From Ascoidea asiatica (taxonomy: Eukaryota > Ascomycota > Saccharomycetes > Ascoideales > Ascoideaceae), in assembly GCA_001600695.1 (NCBI GenBank), contig BCKQ01000003.1, positions 930,001 to 994,000 of the forward strand: a stretch of 64,000 bases of DNA, written 5' to 3'. The position numbers were made by a program, and so were the translations under genes. A model generated the notes under the pieces. It made no database searches and was not told the DNA's origin. It saw only the letters and a program-made list of their open reading frames with translations. Below, in pieces: positions 1-9,954 of this stretch; within the stretch, counting starts at the first letter, position 1; each line of letters begins with the position of its first letter.

Positions 1-1006
1 TAACTTTTATTAAATTTGGACACCAATCCCAAACATCACCTCTATCATCAATAATTATAACCATTGAAGTATCAACAGGAAATAATCTACTTAAAGATTT
101 TTGTAAAATTGATCCACTTTCATCTCTACTTAAAATTCTATCACCAAAAAATTTTCCATCTGGATCAATAATTTTGGAAATTTCAATTGCATATGATCTT
201 GTTGCCATTGTATAAATATGTAATTCAAAATTTTTACTAATATTTTCTAAAAAATTTTTTAAACCTGGTCTTAATTTAACATGATACCAACATTTATTTT
301 GTTTAATTTGTATTGATTGATTATTTATATTTGGATTTGTTGGTAAAAAAACTCTATCTTCAATTAAACAAAAAGATTTAACATCTTTTAAAGAATTATA
401 ATTTGGATTTGTTGGATCATTTTGCCATTTTATTACAGTTGGATCAACAGCTGTATGAATAATTGTTTGATCTAAATCTACAACTAAAATTAATTTTTTT
501 TGATTTAATAATGATCTCATATTTTGTTTTTCAGATTTTTCTGCTTCATTTAATGAAATTTTTATATCATTTGATAAGTGAGATCCAGAAATTTGATTTT
601 GATGAAATTCATCTGTATCTTCAATAATTGCTCCACAAGTTGCACATAAACCAGCAAATTGAATTGAATGTGTACAAGGTTCTTTAATTTTTGCTATTAT
701 AAAACCGGGATTATTAATTTCATCACCATTTTTAATAAATAATTCTTTAACAATTCCATCTAATGGAGATTGAAAAGTTCCAATTAAATTTATTTTTCTT
801 TTCGGTCTTTCAATTCTATTTTTTTGAATATCTGATAATATTTGTGATTCTAATTCAGAATCAGGTATCTCCTCAAATGAATCATATGAATAATTTAAAA
901 TCTCAGCTTCTTTTTTTATATGTTCATTGATGGACATCATTAATTTAGATACCCTTACTGGAAAATGTGTCCACGATGGTAAAGCTAAAGGAGTTAAATC
1001 AGACAT
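1..1006 (-). CDS. FCP1: RNA polymerase II CTD phosphatase Fcp1, C-terminus cut by window edge
   Basis: This is the first 335 codons of a minus-strand gene whose 3' part lies beyond the left edge. Fcp1 removes phosphate from the heptad repeats of the Rpb1 C-terminal domain and recycles RNA polymerase II in the nucleus. The protein starts MSDLTPLALPSW. At about residues 177-181 it has DLDQT, the DxDxT active-site signature of FCP1/SCP phosphatases, followed by IIHTAVDPT as in yeast Fcp1. A CATC-x-C-type cysteine pair (CATCGAI, about 121-127) precedes it. The phosphatase core continues with WYHVKLRPG and IYTMATR and ends at the edge near DDRGDVWDW. The BRCT domain expected further C-terminal is outside the window. 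The ATG at 1004-1006 is the first in frame. Identity is secure from the motifs. Confidence 0.93.
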   Translation of the reverse strand, partial: MSDLTPLALPSWTHFPVRVSKLMMSINEHIKKEAEILNYSYDSFEEIPDSELESQILSDIQKNRIERPKRKINLIGTFQSPLDGIVKELFIKNGDEINNPGFIIAKIKEPCTHSIQFAGLCATCGAIIEDTDEFHQNQISGSHLSNDIKISLNEAEKSEKQNMRSLLNQKKLILVVDLDQTIIHTAVDPTVIKWQNDPTNPNYNSLKDVKSFCLIEDRVFLPTNPNINNQSIQIKQNKCWYHVKLRPGLKNFLENISKNFELHIYTMATRSYAIEISKIIDPDGKFFGDRILSRDESGSILQKSLSRLFPVDTSMVIIIDDRGDVWDWCPNLIKV

Positions 1007-1822
1007 ATATATATGTATATATATATATAACTCCAATAATTTTTAAAAAGCAATGAGGAACCCACTGAAGTAATATAAAAATAAGCAATATTCTAATTGT
1101 CTTTTGATTTTTGATAATCGTTCACTGTTGATATATTTTATAATTGATTAAGAATTAGCTAATTTAGTCATAAACAACAGACTGGGAAATAAAAAAGCGT
1201 TACTTAATTGAACTTTGATCTAGTTGCTAGTCTTTCTTTATTCAAATATTTATAATATATTATAATTTCAATTCGATCTACTGTCTATTCAATTGTTAAT
1301 TTATTCATCTATTCATTTATTCCTCCATTCATCGATTCCTTCATTTATTTATCTCTATTTATCTTTTTATTCACTGTTTTCCTCAAATCTGCTCAGCAAT
1401 CGCTCAAATTCTGGAGATTTCATTAACTCTGCATATATCCGCCATTAATCCGCATCCATCACCCGGATGCTTATTTCTCTATTAAAACGTTCCTATCTAC
1501 TGTACAATCTACAAATAAGAACAAAATAACTAAAAATAAATACCAATATCAACACAGAGATATAATACGTAGAGCACTAGAAATTAATGAAGTAGTTTAT
1601 CGATCTTCAAAATAATGAAGTTTATTCTCATATCCTGAAGGGGTTCAATTTACAAATCCAAGTCAAATCAATTGATCAATTTTGGTTACTACAATTTTTC
1701 AGACAAACAAATTGTTAAAGAAAGAAAAGTAATCAAAGAAACTCATTAAATTCATAGGTATACAAAAAGTCATCATTATTCTGATTTATTTATATATTGT
1801 CAGATCACTTGAAAGATCTCAT
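1007..1822. other. non-coding interval between FCP1 and SPC105
   Basis: 816 bases upstream of FCP1 and downstream of SPC105 (both minus strand). It holds a short TA-dinucleotide run next to the FCP1 start (about 1007-1030), an ATTCATTTATTC-like pyrimidine-rich stretch (about 1290-1380), and a small GC-richer spot around 1437-1472. I see no gene or RNA in it. Confidence 0.6.
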
Positions 1823-4800
1823 TTAAGAACTTAATATTTTGATCTTCGCTTCAAGTTTATTTCTATTTTTTAAAAATAAACTTTCAAAGTTTTCACATTT
1901 TTCAAATATCTCATTAATGACCCTTAATTTTGTAATTTTTATATTATCTCGGTTAAATATAACTTTAGCATTAATACTCTTATTGAGCTCAATTATTTTC
2001 TCAAAATTAATTTCTTTCATGCCATCAACAGTCTCATAATTATTAAACATGTCTATTCCTATTTTCAACTCAATCTTCATCATAAGTGTTTGATTTTTTG
2101 AATTTATACCCATTTTAATATTCAATAATTTTGAAGTTTGATCAATTTCAATTTTCAATGGAACTTTCAAACTCAACTTAAAAATATTTTTATCTAAAAT
2201 CATCAAAGATTTCAAAATTAATATAAAATTTTTCATATATTCTAAGCAGCTTTTACTTTTTTTCAATTTTTCAATTTCTGAAAAATACTTTTTAAAATAA
2301 TCAAATAAAATTCCCTTTTTTATCCCAAATCCAAATTCCCCGTCATATTTCAAGTTTAGATCATCACTAAATCTAATTTTAATATTTTCAATAGTTTTAG
2401 GTTTTTTGAAATTATATGAAAAATTGATAATCTTCTCATTATCCGATTTATAAATAAAATCATCTTTTCTGAATAACAATATCCCAAATTCTACTTCTTT
2501 CGATTCACTATTCAAAGTTAAGAGTTTTACACCACTAGATTTAACAAGAGAATTTATCTTATCTTTATTTTTTTTTCTCTCTTCTGGTCTTACATTCTTT
2601 TTTATCTCTAAAAGTTTTTCATTTTCTTTTAAATCTCTCTCTAGATTGATTAGTTCATTTTTCTTTCTTTCAATTTCTTTATTTCTTTCTTCAATATCTT
2701 TCTCATATTCTTCTATTTTTGATTGCATTGAGTTCATTTCTAGGCAAGTATTTACTAATTCTTTTTTCAAAGAAAGTAAATTTTTTTCTTCATTTTCGTT
2801 TAATATTCCTTCCTTAAAAAGAATTACAACCAATTCATTATTTATTCTTTTATTCTCCTTAACAAGAGCTGCGTTTTGTTTTTCCAAATCATTCAATGTT
2901 TTAATTAAAAGTTTTTCATCCTTTACTAATTTTCCTAAATGTTCTTCGAGTAATCTTAAAAGTCCATCTATTAATTGAGATTTCCATTCATACCATATTC
3001 CCTTTGCTTCTAAATTTGAATAGCTTTTGGCTATTTTAAATTGTTCTTTTAATTTTTTTTTAATTGATGAATTTGAAGTAAAAAAATCTCTAATTACTTG
3101 AGGATTATTTTGTATAACTTCTTCGGATAATGTTTCATAATCAGTACATCCTTCGGAAATATATTTCTTCAATTCCCTACAACCAAATTCATACAACTCT
3201 AAAATAGGTAATTGTTCAATTGCTTTATTATAATCTAATAAAGTAGGATTTTCCATTCCATTTTCTTCCTCTAGTAAAATTGTTTTAGATTCAATTTGTA
3301 AATCATCATAAAATTGTATGTCTATAGCTTCGAGAAATTGTTTTATTGAAACTGGTGAATAATATTGATCGGATATATCTCCAAGACTATCCTCTTCTGG
3401 AATTGGTTCTAAGTTTTGATTTGCAATTAAACTCATAGAATCTAAATCTTTGGAAATTATACTTGGATTCAGTTTCTCAATGTTTTCCAAACCATTAACA
3501 ATGTTAGGGCCTGAAGTTTCAGGTTCTAAATTTTTTGAACTTTCTAAAATTTCTTTTTCTATATCTTTATTATTTTCAAATGAGGAAAGTCTGTCTGAAG
3601 TTGAATTTGTAATTTCATTGATTTGAATTTGTGTAGTTGTAGGAGTATGTACTTTTATTGGAGATATTGATCTTCTTTTAGGAGGATTTTCTTTCAATGT
3701 AATTGATTTTATTAAAGGCAGAGATTTCCTTTTACCATTTGAAGATTTTCTAATTGGAGAATTGAAAGGCGATGCTAGTGGAGGAGAATTCACAGGACCT
3801 GAGACTGTTAAACGTCTTGAAGGAGATTTGTTTTTTACCGGAGGACCAAGCCATTTGGAAGGAGATTTCAATATAGATTTTAAAGGAGATGAAAATCTAG
3901 TATTAACTTGAGATTGATCAGAAACTACTACTTCTCTTGAAACTGTTGATACTTTCGATATTATCGGACTAATTTTGGAGTTCTGACCAATAGTATTAGT
4001 CTCTGTATTTTGAGTTTTCATTTCTGGTGATTTTAACTGAGAAGAAATTTCCAAAGGAACATTTAGAGGCCCTGTTCCAACTCCCAATTCTGCTTTGCCT
4101 AGTATTAAAGTGGGTAAAGTATTTGAGGAGTTATCAGGTGAAAAATTTGATTCAGATAAAATTGGTTCTTGATGTATCAAAGATTGGTTCTGCTCATCAA
4201 TATTTGCTTCTGATACATGCAATGATTTGACTTGGTTTTCGGGAATATTATCATTAAGATTTTTTTCAGAATCACCTGTCTCAATTAAAGAACTTACATT
4301 AGTTTTTCTTAAATTACTAAATTTGTCTTTTTCAATATTGGAAACATTTTTGAATACAATCTCAGCAGATTTTTCTGAAAGTTCAGGAGAAGATTTCAGA
4401 GTTATTTCTCCCAAATTTTTTGTGATATTAATTGTTTGTTCATCATCAGTTATATCATCACCATCAATATAATCTTTTTCCTTAGAAGTTTCTTCCAATG
4501 AATTTTCTATAGCACTCTTATTCAAAGGTTCAGAATTGGAAATTGTGATTTGTTTTTTAGTTTCTTGAATGGTACTTAACTGTTTTGTCACCTCCATAGT
4601 CATTTCCTCATCAGAGCTTACCTCATTATTTGAAACTGATTCAATCTGATCATTATATATTTTCCTAATTTTACCCAAATCCTTTGTTACATCCATTGTC
4701 ATTTCTTCTGCAGATTCAAAAGATTCATCATCACTAGCCTCTATGTCATTATTTGATATTTTATTATTTGGAAATGTCAATAAGTTAGAGCCGTGTAAAG

Positions 4801-6613
4801 ATTCTCTAATATTCTGAATTTGTTTAGTAAGTTCCATAGTTTGCTCCTCATCATCATTTTTCTTTTCTTGAAGATCACCATTGTGAGAATTATATATACC
4901 AGTATTATCAGCTAAAGCCATTTGAATTTTATTCCTTATATTTCCCAAGTCTTTGGTGATTTCCATAGTCATTTCTGTTTGATTTTCATCTTCTTCTTCA
5001 ATTACAGAAGGTATTCGTAGACGATTTATTTGTTGTAATTTTGTGAGTTCCATTGTTTGTTCTTCTTCCAAAGAAGTGTCAGAATCATTAGCAATTTCAT
5101 TTTTTTTATTAATTTCTCCCATTTTTATATTTTCATTGAGTTTTTGCGGTATTTTCAATTCTTTTATTAAACCTAAATTTTTTGTGATTTCCATTGTTGT
5201 TTCAGTCTGAGCTTCTTCATAATTATTTGAATTTAAATTATGAGAAGTTAAATCCATTGTAATTTCCATATTTTCAGTCTCTTCATTTTCATCATTAGAT
5301 TTTGACTTTATTTGTATATTATTTGTAACATCCATTGTGATTTCCATATTTTCAGTTTCTTCTTCATTTTCATTTAATTTGGTCTGAGTATTATTTGTTA
5401 AATCCATTGTTAACTCAGTATTGTTTAATGTTGAATTAAAGTCTGAAGTGAATTCTTTTTCATTATAATTATGAATTATCTCTTCATTGATTTTCTCTTT
5501 TGATTTTTTCAAATCTCGTTCACTGTTAATATTTTCAGAAATATTATTTTCATTGTCATCTTCTTGAGTAAATTTCAATGGTGAAAAATTAATTAAAGAT
5601 GGTTTTTCAAAGTTTAATTCGTTTGTAGAATTCTCTAAATATTCATTATTGGAAGAATTTTCTTTCTCTTTTTCTTTTTCGTTTTCGTTTTCGTTTTCGT
5701 TTTCACCTTCACTTTCCGAAGAAACTTCATTATCAGAGAATACTATACTTGATTGATTTTTATTTGATCTCATTTTTGAAATTAAATCACTAATTTCTTT
5801 AGTTAAATCTTTTCTTAAAATACCATCATCTTCATCTTTTTTATTCACAGATTGACCTGATAAGAAAGATGAATCAGTATTTACTAAAGATGAAACAATA
5901 CTTGTTATTTCTTCTTGAGTTATATCATCATTACTAATATCAAAACTAGTGGAAATTCTTCTATTTGATTTGTTTTTTGAAGGAAGTTTAGGCATTTTAG
6001 CAGAACTAATATTTTCATTTGAATCATTTTTCTGATTATTTCTACTGGATAAATTATTTAAATTTGAAAAGATATTTTGAATGGTACTTGAAGTTTCAGT
6101 ATCATTATCAGTATCATGATCATGATCGGCATCATGGTCACTAGAACTAGAGATTTGATTTAATCTATTATGAATATCATCATTGTCACTTAAAATATTA
6201 CTACTAGTATTACTACTAATACTATCTGATCTTAATGGAATAAAATCAAACTTATGCATAGTAACCTCAGGAGCAAAACTAACTCTTCTTTTGAGCTTTT
6301 CTTTGAAAGAAATTATTGTAGTATTATTTTTTTCAGGTGATAGATTCAGGCTTAAACTATCTTGATTCAAAACTTGTTTTTCCATTATTGCAATTGTATG
6401 ATTATCTTTATCTAAAATATCATTAAAAGATTTTTCTGCTGGGTCATTTATTGAAGTAAAATTGATAGAATTTGTTGAAGATTTTAAAATTCCTTTAGTT
6501 GGAGCTGGAGCTAAAGAATATCTTCTTTTTCTCGACAGTTTTTTAATAGTGGAAGCATTATATTCTGAATATCTTCTTTTATTGGGTATTACATTTTCTT
6601 TATCGAAATTCAT
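1823..6613 (-). CDS. SPC105: kinetochore scaffold Spc105/KNL1/Spc7
   Basis: A 1596-residue kinetochore protein that links microtubule attachment to the spindle checkpoint. The open frame can be extended by two codons to a TTG, but the first ATG is at 6611-6613. From the N-terminus: a GILK motif (about 41-44) and RVSF (about 110-113), the two docking motifs for protein phosphatase 1. An array of ten MELT-like motifs (MDLT, MEIT, MELT, MDVT, MEVT, INIT) follows between about residues 403 and 732, the type phosphorylated by Mps1 to recruit Bub3-Bub1. After a disordered middle with SILKSP and SPSRR sites comes a conserved Spc7-type region with long coiled coil (about 1250-1420) and a C-terminal globular RWD-like end. 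The family is usually 900-1800 residues in fungi. The middle is rich in Asn, Glu and Ser. Assignment is strong; exact domain limits are my estimate. Confidence 0.93.
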   Translation of the reverse strand: MNFDKENVIPNKRRYSEYNASTIKKLSRKRRYSLAPAPTKGILKSSTNSINFTSINDPAEKSFNDILDKDNHTIAIMEKQVLNQDSLSLNLSPEKNNTTIISFKEKLKRRVSFAPEVTMHKFDFIPLRSDSISSNTSSNILSDNDDIHNRLNQISSSSDHDADHDHDTDNDTETSSTIQNIFSNLNNLSSRNNQKNDSNENISSAKMPKLPSKNKSNRRISTSFDISNDDITQEEITSIVSSLVNTDSSFLSGQSVNKKDEDDGILRKDLTKEISDLISKMRSNKNQSSIVFSDNEVSSESEGENENENENEKEKEKENSSNNEYLENSTNELNFEKPSLINFSPLKFTQEDDNENNISENINSERDLKKSKEKINEEIIHNYNEKEFTSDFNSTLNNTELTMDLTNNTQTKLNENEEETENMEITMDVTNNIQIKSKSNDENEETENMEITMDLTSHNLNSNNYEEAQTETTMEITKNLGLIKELKIPQKLNENIKMGEINKKNEIANDSDTSLEEEQTMELTKLQQINRLRIPSVIEEEDENQTEMTMEITKDLGNIRNKIQMALADNTGIYNSHNGDLQEKKNDDEEQTMELTKQIQNIRESLHGSNLLTFPNNKISNNDIEASDDESFESAEEMTMDVTKDLGKIRKIYNDQIESVSNNEVSSDEEMTMEVTKQLSTIQETKKQITISNSEPLNKSAIENSLEETSKEKDYIDGDDITDDEQTINITKNLGEITLKSSPELSEKSAEIVFKNVSNIEKDKFSNLRKTNVSSLIETGDSEKNLNDNIPENQVKSLHVSEANIDEQNQSLIHQEPILSESNFSPDNSSNTLPTLILGKAELGVGTGPLNVPLEISSQLKSPEMKTQNTETNTIGQNSKISPIISKVSTVSREVVVSDQSQVNTRFSSPLKSILKSPSKWLGPPVKNKSPSRRLTVSGPVNSPPLASPFNSPIRKSSNGKRKSLPLIKSITLKENPPKRRSISPIKVHTPTTTQIQINEITNSTSDRLSSFENNKDIEKEILESSKNLEPETSGPNIVNGLENIEKLNPSIISKDLDSMSLIANQNLEPIPEEDSLGDISDQYYSPVSIKQFLEAIDIQFYDDLQIESKTILLEEENGMENPTLLDYNKAIEQLPILELYEFGCRELKKYISEGCTDYETLSEEVIQNNPQVIRDFFTSNSSIKKKLKEQFKIAKSYSNLEAKGIWYEWKSQLIDGLLRLLEEHLGKLVKDEKLLIKTLNDLEKQNAALVKENKRINNELVVILFKEGILNENEEKNLLSLKKELVNTCLEMNSMQSKIEEYEKDIEERNKEIERKKNELINLERDLKENEKLLEIKKNVRPEERKKNKDKINSLVKSSGVKLLTLNSESKEVEFGILLFRKDDFIYKSDNEKIINFSYNFKKPKTIENIKIRFSDDLNLKYDGEFGFGIKKGILFDYFKKYFSEIEKLKKSKSCLEYMKNFILILKSLMILDKNIFKLSLKVPLKIEIDQTSKLLNIKMGINSKNQTLMMKIELKIGIDMFNNYETVDGMKEINFEKIIELNKSINAKVIFNRDNIKITKLRVINEIFEKCENFESLFLKNRNKLEAKIKILSS
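4420..5415 (-). repeat. array of ten degenerate MELT motifs inside SPC105
   Basis: Ten copies of a T-M-[ED]-[LIV]-T core occur at protein residues of about 403, 423/427, 449, 474, 521, 550, 593, 640, 673 and 728, spaced 20-55 residues apart. From the fourth copy on, most are followed by K-x-L-x-x-I and preceded by acidic E-E/D-E-Q/E. The copies diverge in DNA, so this is an old protein repeat, not a recent DNA duplication. In KNL1 proteins such motifs are Mps1 sites that bind Bub3. Confidence 0.85.
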
Positions 6614-7023
6614 TTTCAATTATAGAATAAATTTTATGATTTGAAAAATAGTTTTCTCTCTTGATACAGTTTATTAAGCGATTGAAATTCTAATATTATT
6701 GAAGCGAATGAGTGTTATTAAATATTAGTTATAATTACTATTGATATAAAAATTATCAATATAAAACTCTATTAGATCAATTGTAAATTCTCATATCACT
6801 CCTAATATATTTGATCTTTTGATGATTTCAGATCAAAAACCAGATTTATTTCTGAATGTTTTGTATTTATTGAATTATTGTGTAAACAAACGAAATTTGT
6901 AAACAAACCGAAAGTTCGAAGGTCCGTGGTTTTGGATCCGTGCTGCTGGATCTGAGCTTAGCTGTTAAGTAAGGCCGGGTGATGCCATAGAAGGATAATA
7001 GATAAAATAATATTTTTTGTATT
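6614..7023. other. SPC105 promoter and NTG 3' flank
   Basis: 410 bases of AT-rich DNA with a GC-richer patch at about 6905-6985 that contains GTTCGAAGG and a TTAAGTAAGGCCGGG stretch. I could not fold this patch into a tRNA or match it to 5S rRNA. No gene is seen. Confidence 0.5.
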
Positions 7024-8166
7024 TCAATTCACTTCTTCTTCTTCTTCTTTTTTTACTGTTGAATGTTCTTTTTTCCATTTATTTACAAGTTTTTTATCAA
7101 CACTTGAACAAAGTCCTTGATAATTTTCATTGATTCCAAAGATACATGAATTACATTTCTTACCTCTTGAACCACAAATTGATTGTCCAAATCCAACTAA
7201 TAAGAAATTAATTTCTTCCCATCGATCTTTTGGTAACCATTTTTCTAATTGCATTCTTGTATCTTCTGGATTTTTTGATTTTACCCAATTCCATTGATTT
7301 GATAATCTATGTACATGAACATCAACCCCAATTCCAGTTACTATACCCCAAGCATGTTGTAATAAAAGAAACCCCATTTTCGGGCCAACTCCAGGTAATG
7401 CTTTTAGTTCTTCTATAGTTTTTGGAATATCTCCATTATGTTCATTGATTATAATATTACATGTTCTTTTGATAAATGAAGCTTTTCTTTTATGAAATCC
7501 AACTTGGAAAATTAATTCATTAAGTTTTTCTTCTTCTATATTTGAAATTGAATTAGTAGTAATACCTTCAGGAAGAAGAAAATTTGTTAGTTTTTTCATT
7601 GCTTGAAAATTTATTTCATCTTTTGTTTGAGATGAAAGCATTAAAGAAATTAAAGTTTGAAATCTTTGAATCTTTGGTGTTAATTTATATTCTGAATATT
7701 CTTTTGATAAAGTTATTGGAATCATTCCACAACCCATAGTATCAACTGGAGTAATTATTTGAGATCTTTGAATTTTTATAGCTTCATACATTTTCTCAAA
7801 ATTTTTCGGTATTTTAGGTATAGCATTTTCAATTTCAACTTTTAAATGATTTATTTTTCTCTTTTTATTTTTTTTAACCAATTTAATATTTTCGTCAGTA
7901 TTCTCTTCAATTTTTATATTTTCTTCAATTTTAGTTGTGATATTCTCATTGGAATCAATGATTTTTCTTTTATTACTTTTGGGTATTATTTTTTCATTTA
8001 CTTCTGGTTTTATATTAAAATTATACTCATTTTCTTCATTCTTTATGATAGTTTTCATTATAGCTTTCACATTTTTATTACCTGTGTTATTTGCAAAATA
8101 TTTCGACAGAATCTTTGAAGAATTTGCAATTCTAGTGGATTTTCTTAGTATTATATCCTTTACCAT
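7024..8166 (-). CDS. endonuclease III-like DNA glycosylase/AP lyase (Ntg family)
   Basis: A 380-residue base-excision repair enzyme of the HhH-GPD family, related to yeast Ntg1/Ntg2 and human NTHL1, which removes oxidised pyrimidines and cuts abasic sites in nuclear and mitochondrial DNA. The first 115 residues are Lys-rich with a nuclear-localisation-like KKNKKRK (about 98-104). The catalytic core runs from about 140 to 345. The helix-hairpin-helix LPGVGPKMG (257-265) carries the catalytic Lys263, and GVDVHVHR supplies the catalytic Asp282. Cysteines at 331, 338 and 341 fit the C-x6-C-x2-C part of the 4Fe-4S loop; the next cysteine is 12 residues later (C353), not six as in bacterial Nth. 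The start ATG at 8164-8166 is the first in frame. It is divergent from PRP46. The sequence does not decide between NTG1 and NTG2, so no symbol is given. Confidence 0.92.
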   Translation of the reverse strand: MVKDIILRKSTRIANSSKILSKYFANNTGNKNVKAIMKTIIKNEENEYNFNIKPEVNEKIIPKSNKRKIIDSNENITTKIEENIKIEENTDENIKLVKKNKKRKINHLKVEIENAIPKIPKNFEKMYEAIKIQRSQIITPVDTMGCGMIPITLSKEYSEYKLTPKIQRFQTLISLMLSSQTKDEINFQAMKKLTNFLLPEGITTNSISNIEEEKLNELIFQVGFHKRKASFIKRTCNIIINEHNGDIPKTIEELKALPGVGPKMGFLLLQHAWGIVTGIGVDVHVHRLSNQWNWVKSKNPEDTRMQLEKWLPKDRWEEINFLLVGFGQSICGSRGKKCNSCIFGINENYQGLCSSVDKKLVNKWKKEHSTVKKEEEEEVN

Positions 8167-8520
8167 TATATTCTTTTATTGATATATTTTGTATAAATCT
8201 TGATCTAATTTATTAAAAAATATTAATCAAAAGTATTTCTATAATAAATATATAAAATAAATGGCTATAAAGTACCGATATTTTATTAAGAGTTTTTCAG
8301 CTTGGAGCCCTAAATAGCCATTTTTCAATTAACATTAGTTTAACTTTATTTGAAAGAATATCCGTATCTTACTAAAGAAAATTTGGGAAAATCAAAAAAA
8401 TGTAAATATTTCAAAAAAATTAGATAAACCAATTATTGAATTTAAAATTTGAAAATAATCAAGAAATTACTAAAATTTTTTTAAATCTTTTGAAAGTGAA
8501 TAGTCAAAGAAACTTAATCA
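8167..8520. promoter_or_regulatory. divergent promoter of NTG-type gene and PRP46
   Basis: 354 bases, strongly AT-rich, with A-tracts and T-tracts near the PRP46 start that could exclude nucleosomes. No named transcription-factor site is convincing here. Its role as a shared promoter follows from the head-to-head gene arrangement. Confidence 0.55.
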
Positions 8521-9954
8521 ATGGTTATTTTAGATAATGAGGATAATCTCATCAATACCTTAAGCAAAAGAACATCAATATTATTTAAAGAAAATGAAGA
8601 ATTATCATCATTTATACCTTCAATTGATAAAGAATCTTATAAATTATATAAAGCTTCAAAATTAAAAACAAGTTATGGATTTAAAAGAAAACCAATTATC
8701 AAAAAAATTGATAAAGATGAATTATTAAATGGTAATTTAAAAACCGAAAAAATTTCAAAAGAGTTAATTAAAACATCAAAATTAGATGAAAAAACTTTAA
8801 ATTTAAAAGAGACTTATGATATTATAAAAAAAGATAGAACAGATTCTTTGAAACGTAGCTTAGAAAAACTTATTGATGATGATGATGATGATAATAATCC
8901 TCGGGATAATAACGATTATGATGGTCAGGAGTATAAGGAAGAAAAAGATCAACCTAATTTAACAGATGATGAAATGATTTTCAGTGTTTCGGAATTAGTT
9001 AAAAGACAAAAAGTTAATATAAGACCAAAAGCTGAAAAACATGATGAATGGAAATTACTTAGTGTTATTGTTGGACATACAGGATGGGTTAGATCTTTAG
9101 CTGTTGAACCAGATAATCAATGGTTTGCATCAGGATCTGTTGATTCTACAATAAAAATATGGGATTTAGCTTCAAGAACATTAAAATTAACATTAACAGG
9201 ACATATTATGGCAGTTAGAGATATAATTATTTCAAATCGTCATTCATATATGTTTTCATGTTCTGAAGATAAAACTGTTAAATGTTGGGATTTAGAAAGT
9301 AATAAAGTTATAAGAAATTATCATGGTCATCTTTCTGCAGTTTATACAATGGATTTACATCCTTCTATAGATATAATTGCAACTGGTGGTAGAGATTCAA
9401 CTGTTAGAGTTTGGGATATTAGAACAAGAATTCCAATTTTTACATTAACTGGTCATGGAAGTAATATAAGTAATATAAAATTTCGAGATTCAAAACCAGA
9501 ACTTATTTCAACATCATTAGATGGTACTGCCAAATTCTGGGATCTCAGAACTGGACAAAATTTAGAAACTCTAACATATCATACCAAGAGTATAAGAGGA
9601 TTAGCAATCAATCCCAAAGATAATACATTTGTGACAGCATCTCCATATGAAATTAAACAATTTGGCCTCCCAGAAGGTAGATTTATCAAAGACTTTATTC
9701 CCAATAACCAAGGAATCATCAATACATTATCAGTCAATGACGATGGAGTATTATTCAGCGGTGGCGATAATGGATCTCTCTCATTTTATGACTGGAAAAG
9801 TGGCACTCAGTTCCAGCAGATGATGACAACACAAATGCCTGGGTCCATTGAGGCTGAAAGTGGAATTCTCACCTCGTGTTTTGACCAAACTGGCTTGAGA
9901 TTGATCACCGGCGAGGCTGACAAAACAATCAAAATATGGGGGCCTTCGCTTTAA
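8521..9954 (+). CDS. PRP46: pre-mRNA splicing factor Prp46 (PLRG1)
   Basis: A 477-residue WD40 protein of the Prp19-associated (NineTeen) complex, needed for spliceosome activation. The N-terminal 175 residues are charged and disordered with a DDDDDNN run (about 119-126). From about residue 178 the propeller begins with [19 protein letters not shown] and holds seven WD repeats ending in [14 protein letters not shown]. The GH-WD spacing, [15 protein letters not shown], and the late [15 protein letters not shown] block are characteristic of the Prp46/PLRG1 family. Length is close to that of fungal orthologues. Codon choice shifts within the gene: the first two thirds use AT-ending codons, while from about 9540 to the stop C/G-ending codons become common. 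The nearby RRM gene lies 478 bases downstream on the same strand. Confidence 0.95.
   Translation: MVILDNEDNLINTLSKRTSILFKENEELSSFIPSIDKESYKLYKASKLKTSYGFKRKPIIKKIDKDELLNGNLKTEKISKELIKTSKLDEKTLNLKETYDIIKKDRTDSLKRSLEKLIDDDDDDNNPRDNNDYDGQEYKEEKDQPNLTDDEMIFSVSELVKRQKVNIRPKAEKHDEWKLLSVIVGHTGWVRSLAVEPDNQWFASGSVDSTIKIWDLASRTLKLTLTGHIMAVRDIIISNRHSYMFSCSEDKTVKCWDLESNKVIRNYHGHLSAVYTMDLHPSIDIIATGGRDSTVRVWDIRTRIPIFTLTGHGSNISNIKFRDSKPELISTSLDGTAKFWDLRTGQNLETLTYHTKSIRGLAINPKDNTFVTASPYEIKQFGLPEGRFIKDFIPNNQGIINTLSVNDDGVLFSGGDNGSLSFYDWKSGTQFQQMMTTQMPGSIEAESGILTSCFDQTGLRLITGEADKTIKIWGPSL

Noticed and set aside
6905-6985. GC-rich patch with GTTCGAAGG and TTAAGTAAGGCCGGG, checked as tRNA or 5S rRNA.
   Set aside because: No T-stem pairs around TTCGAAG, and the resemblance to 5S rRNA is limited to a few bases without its flanks.
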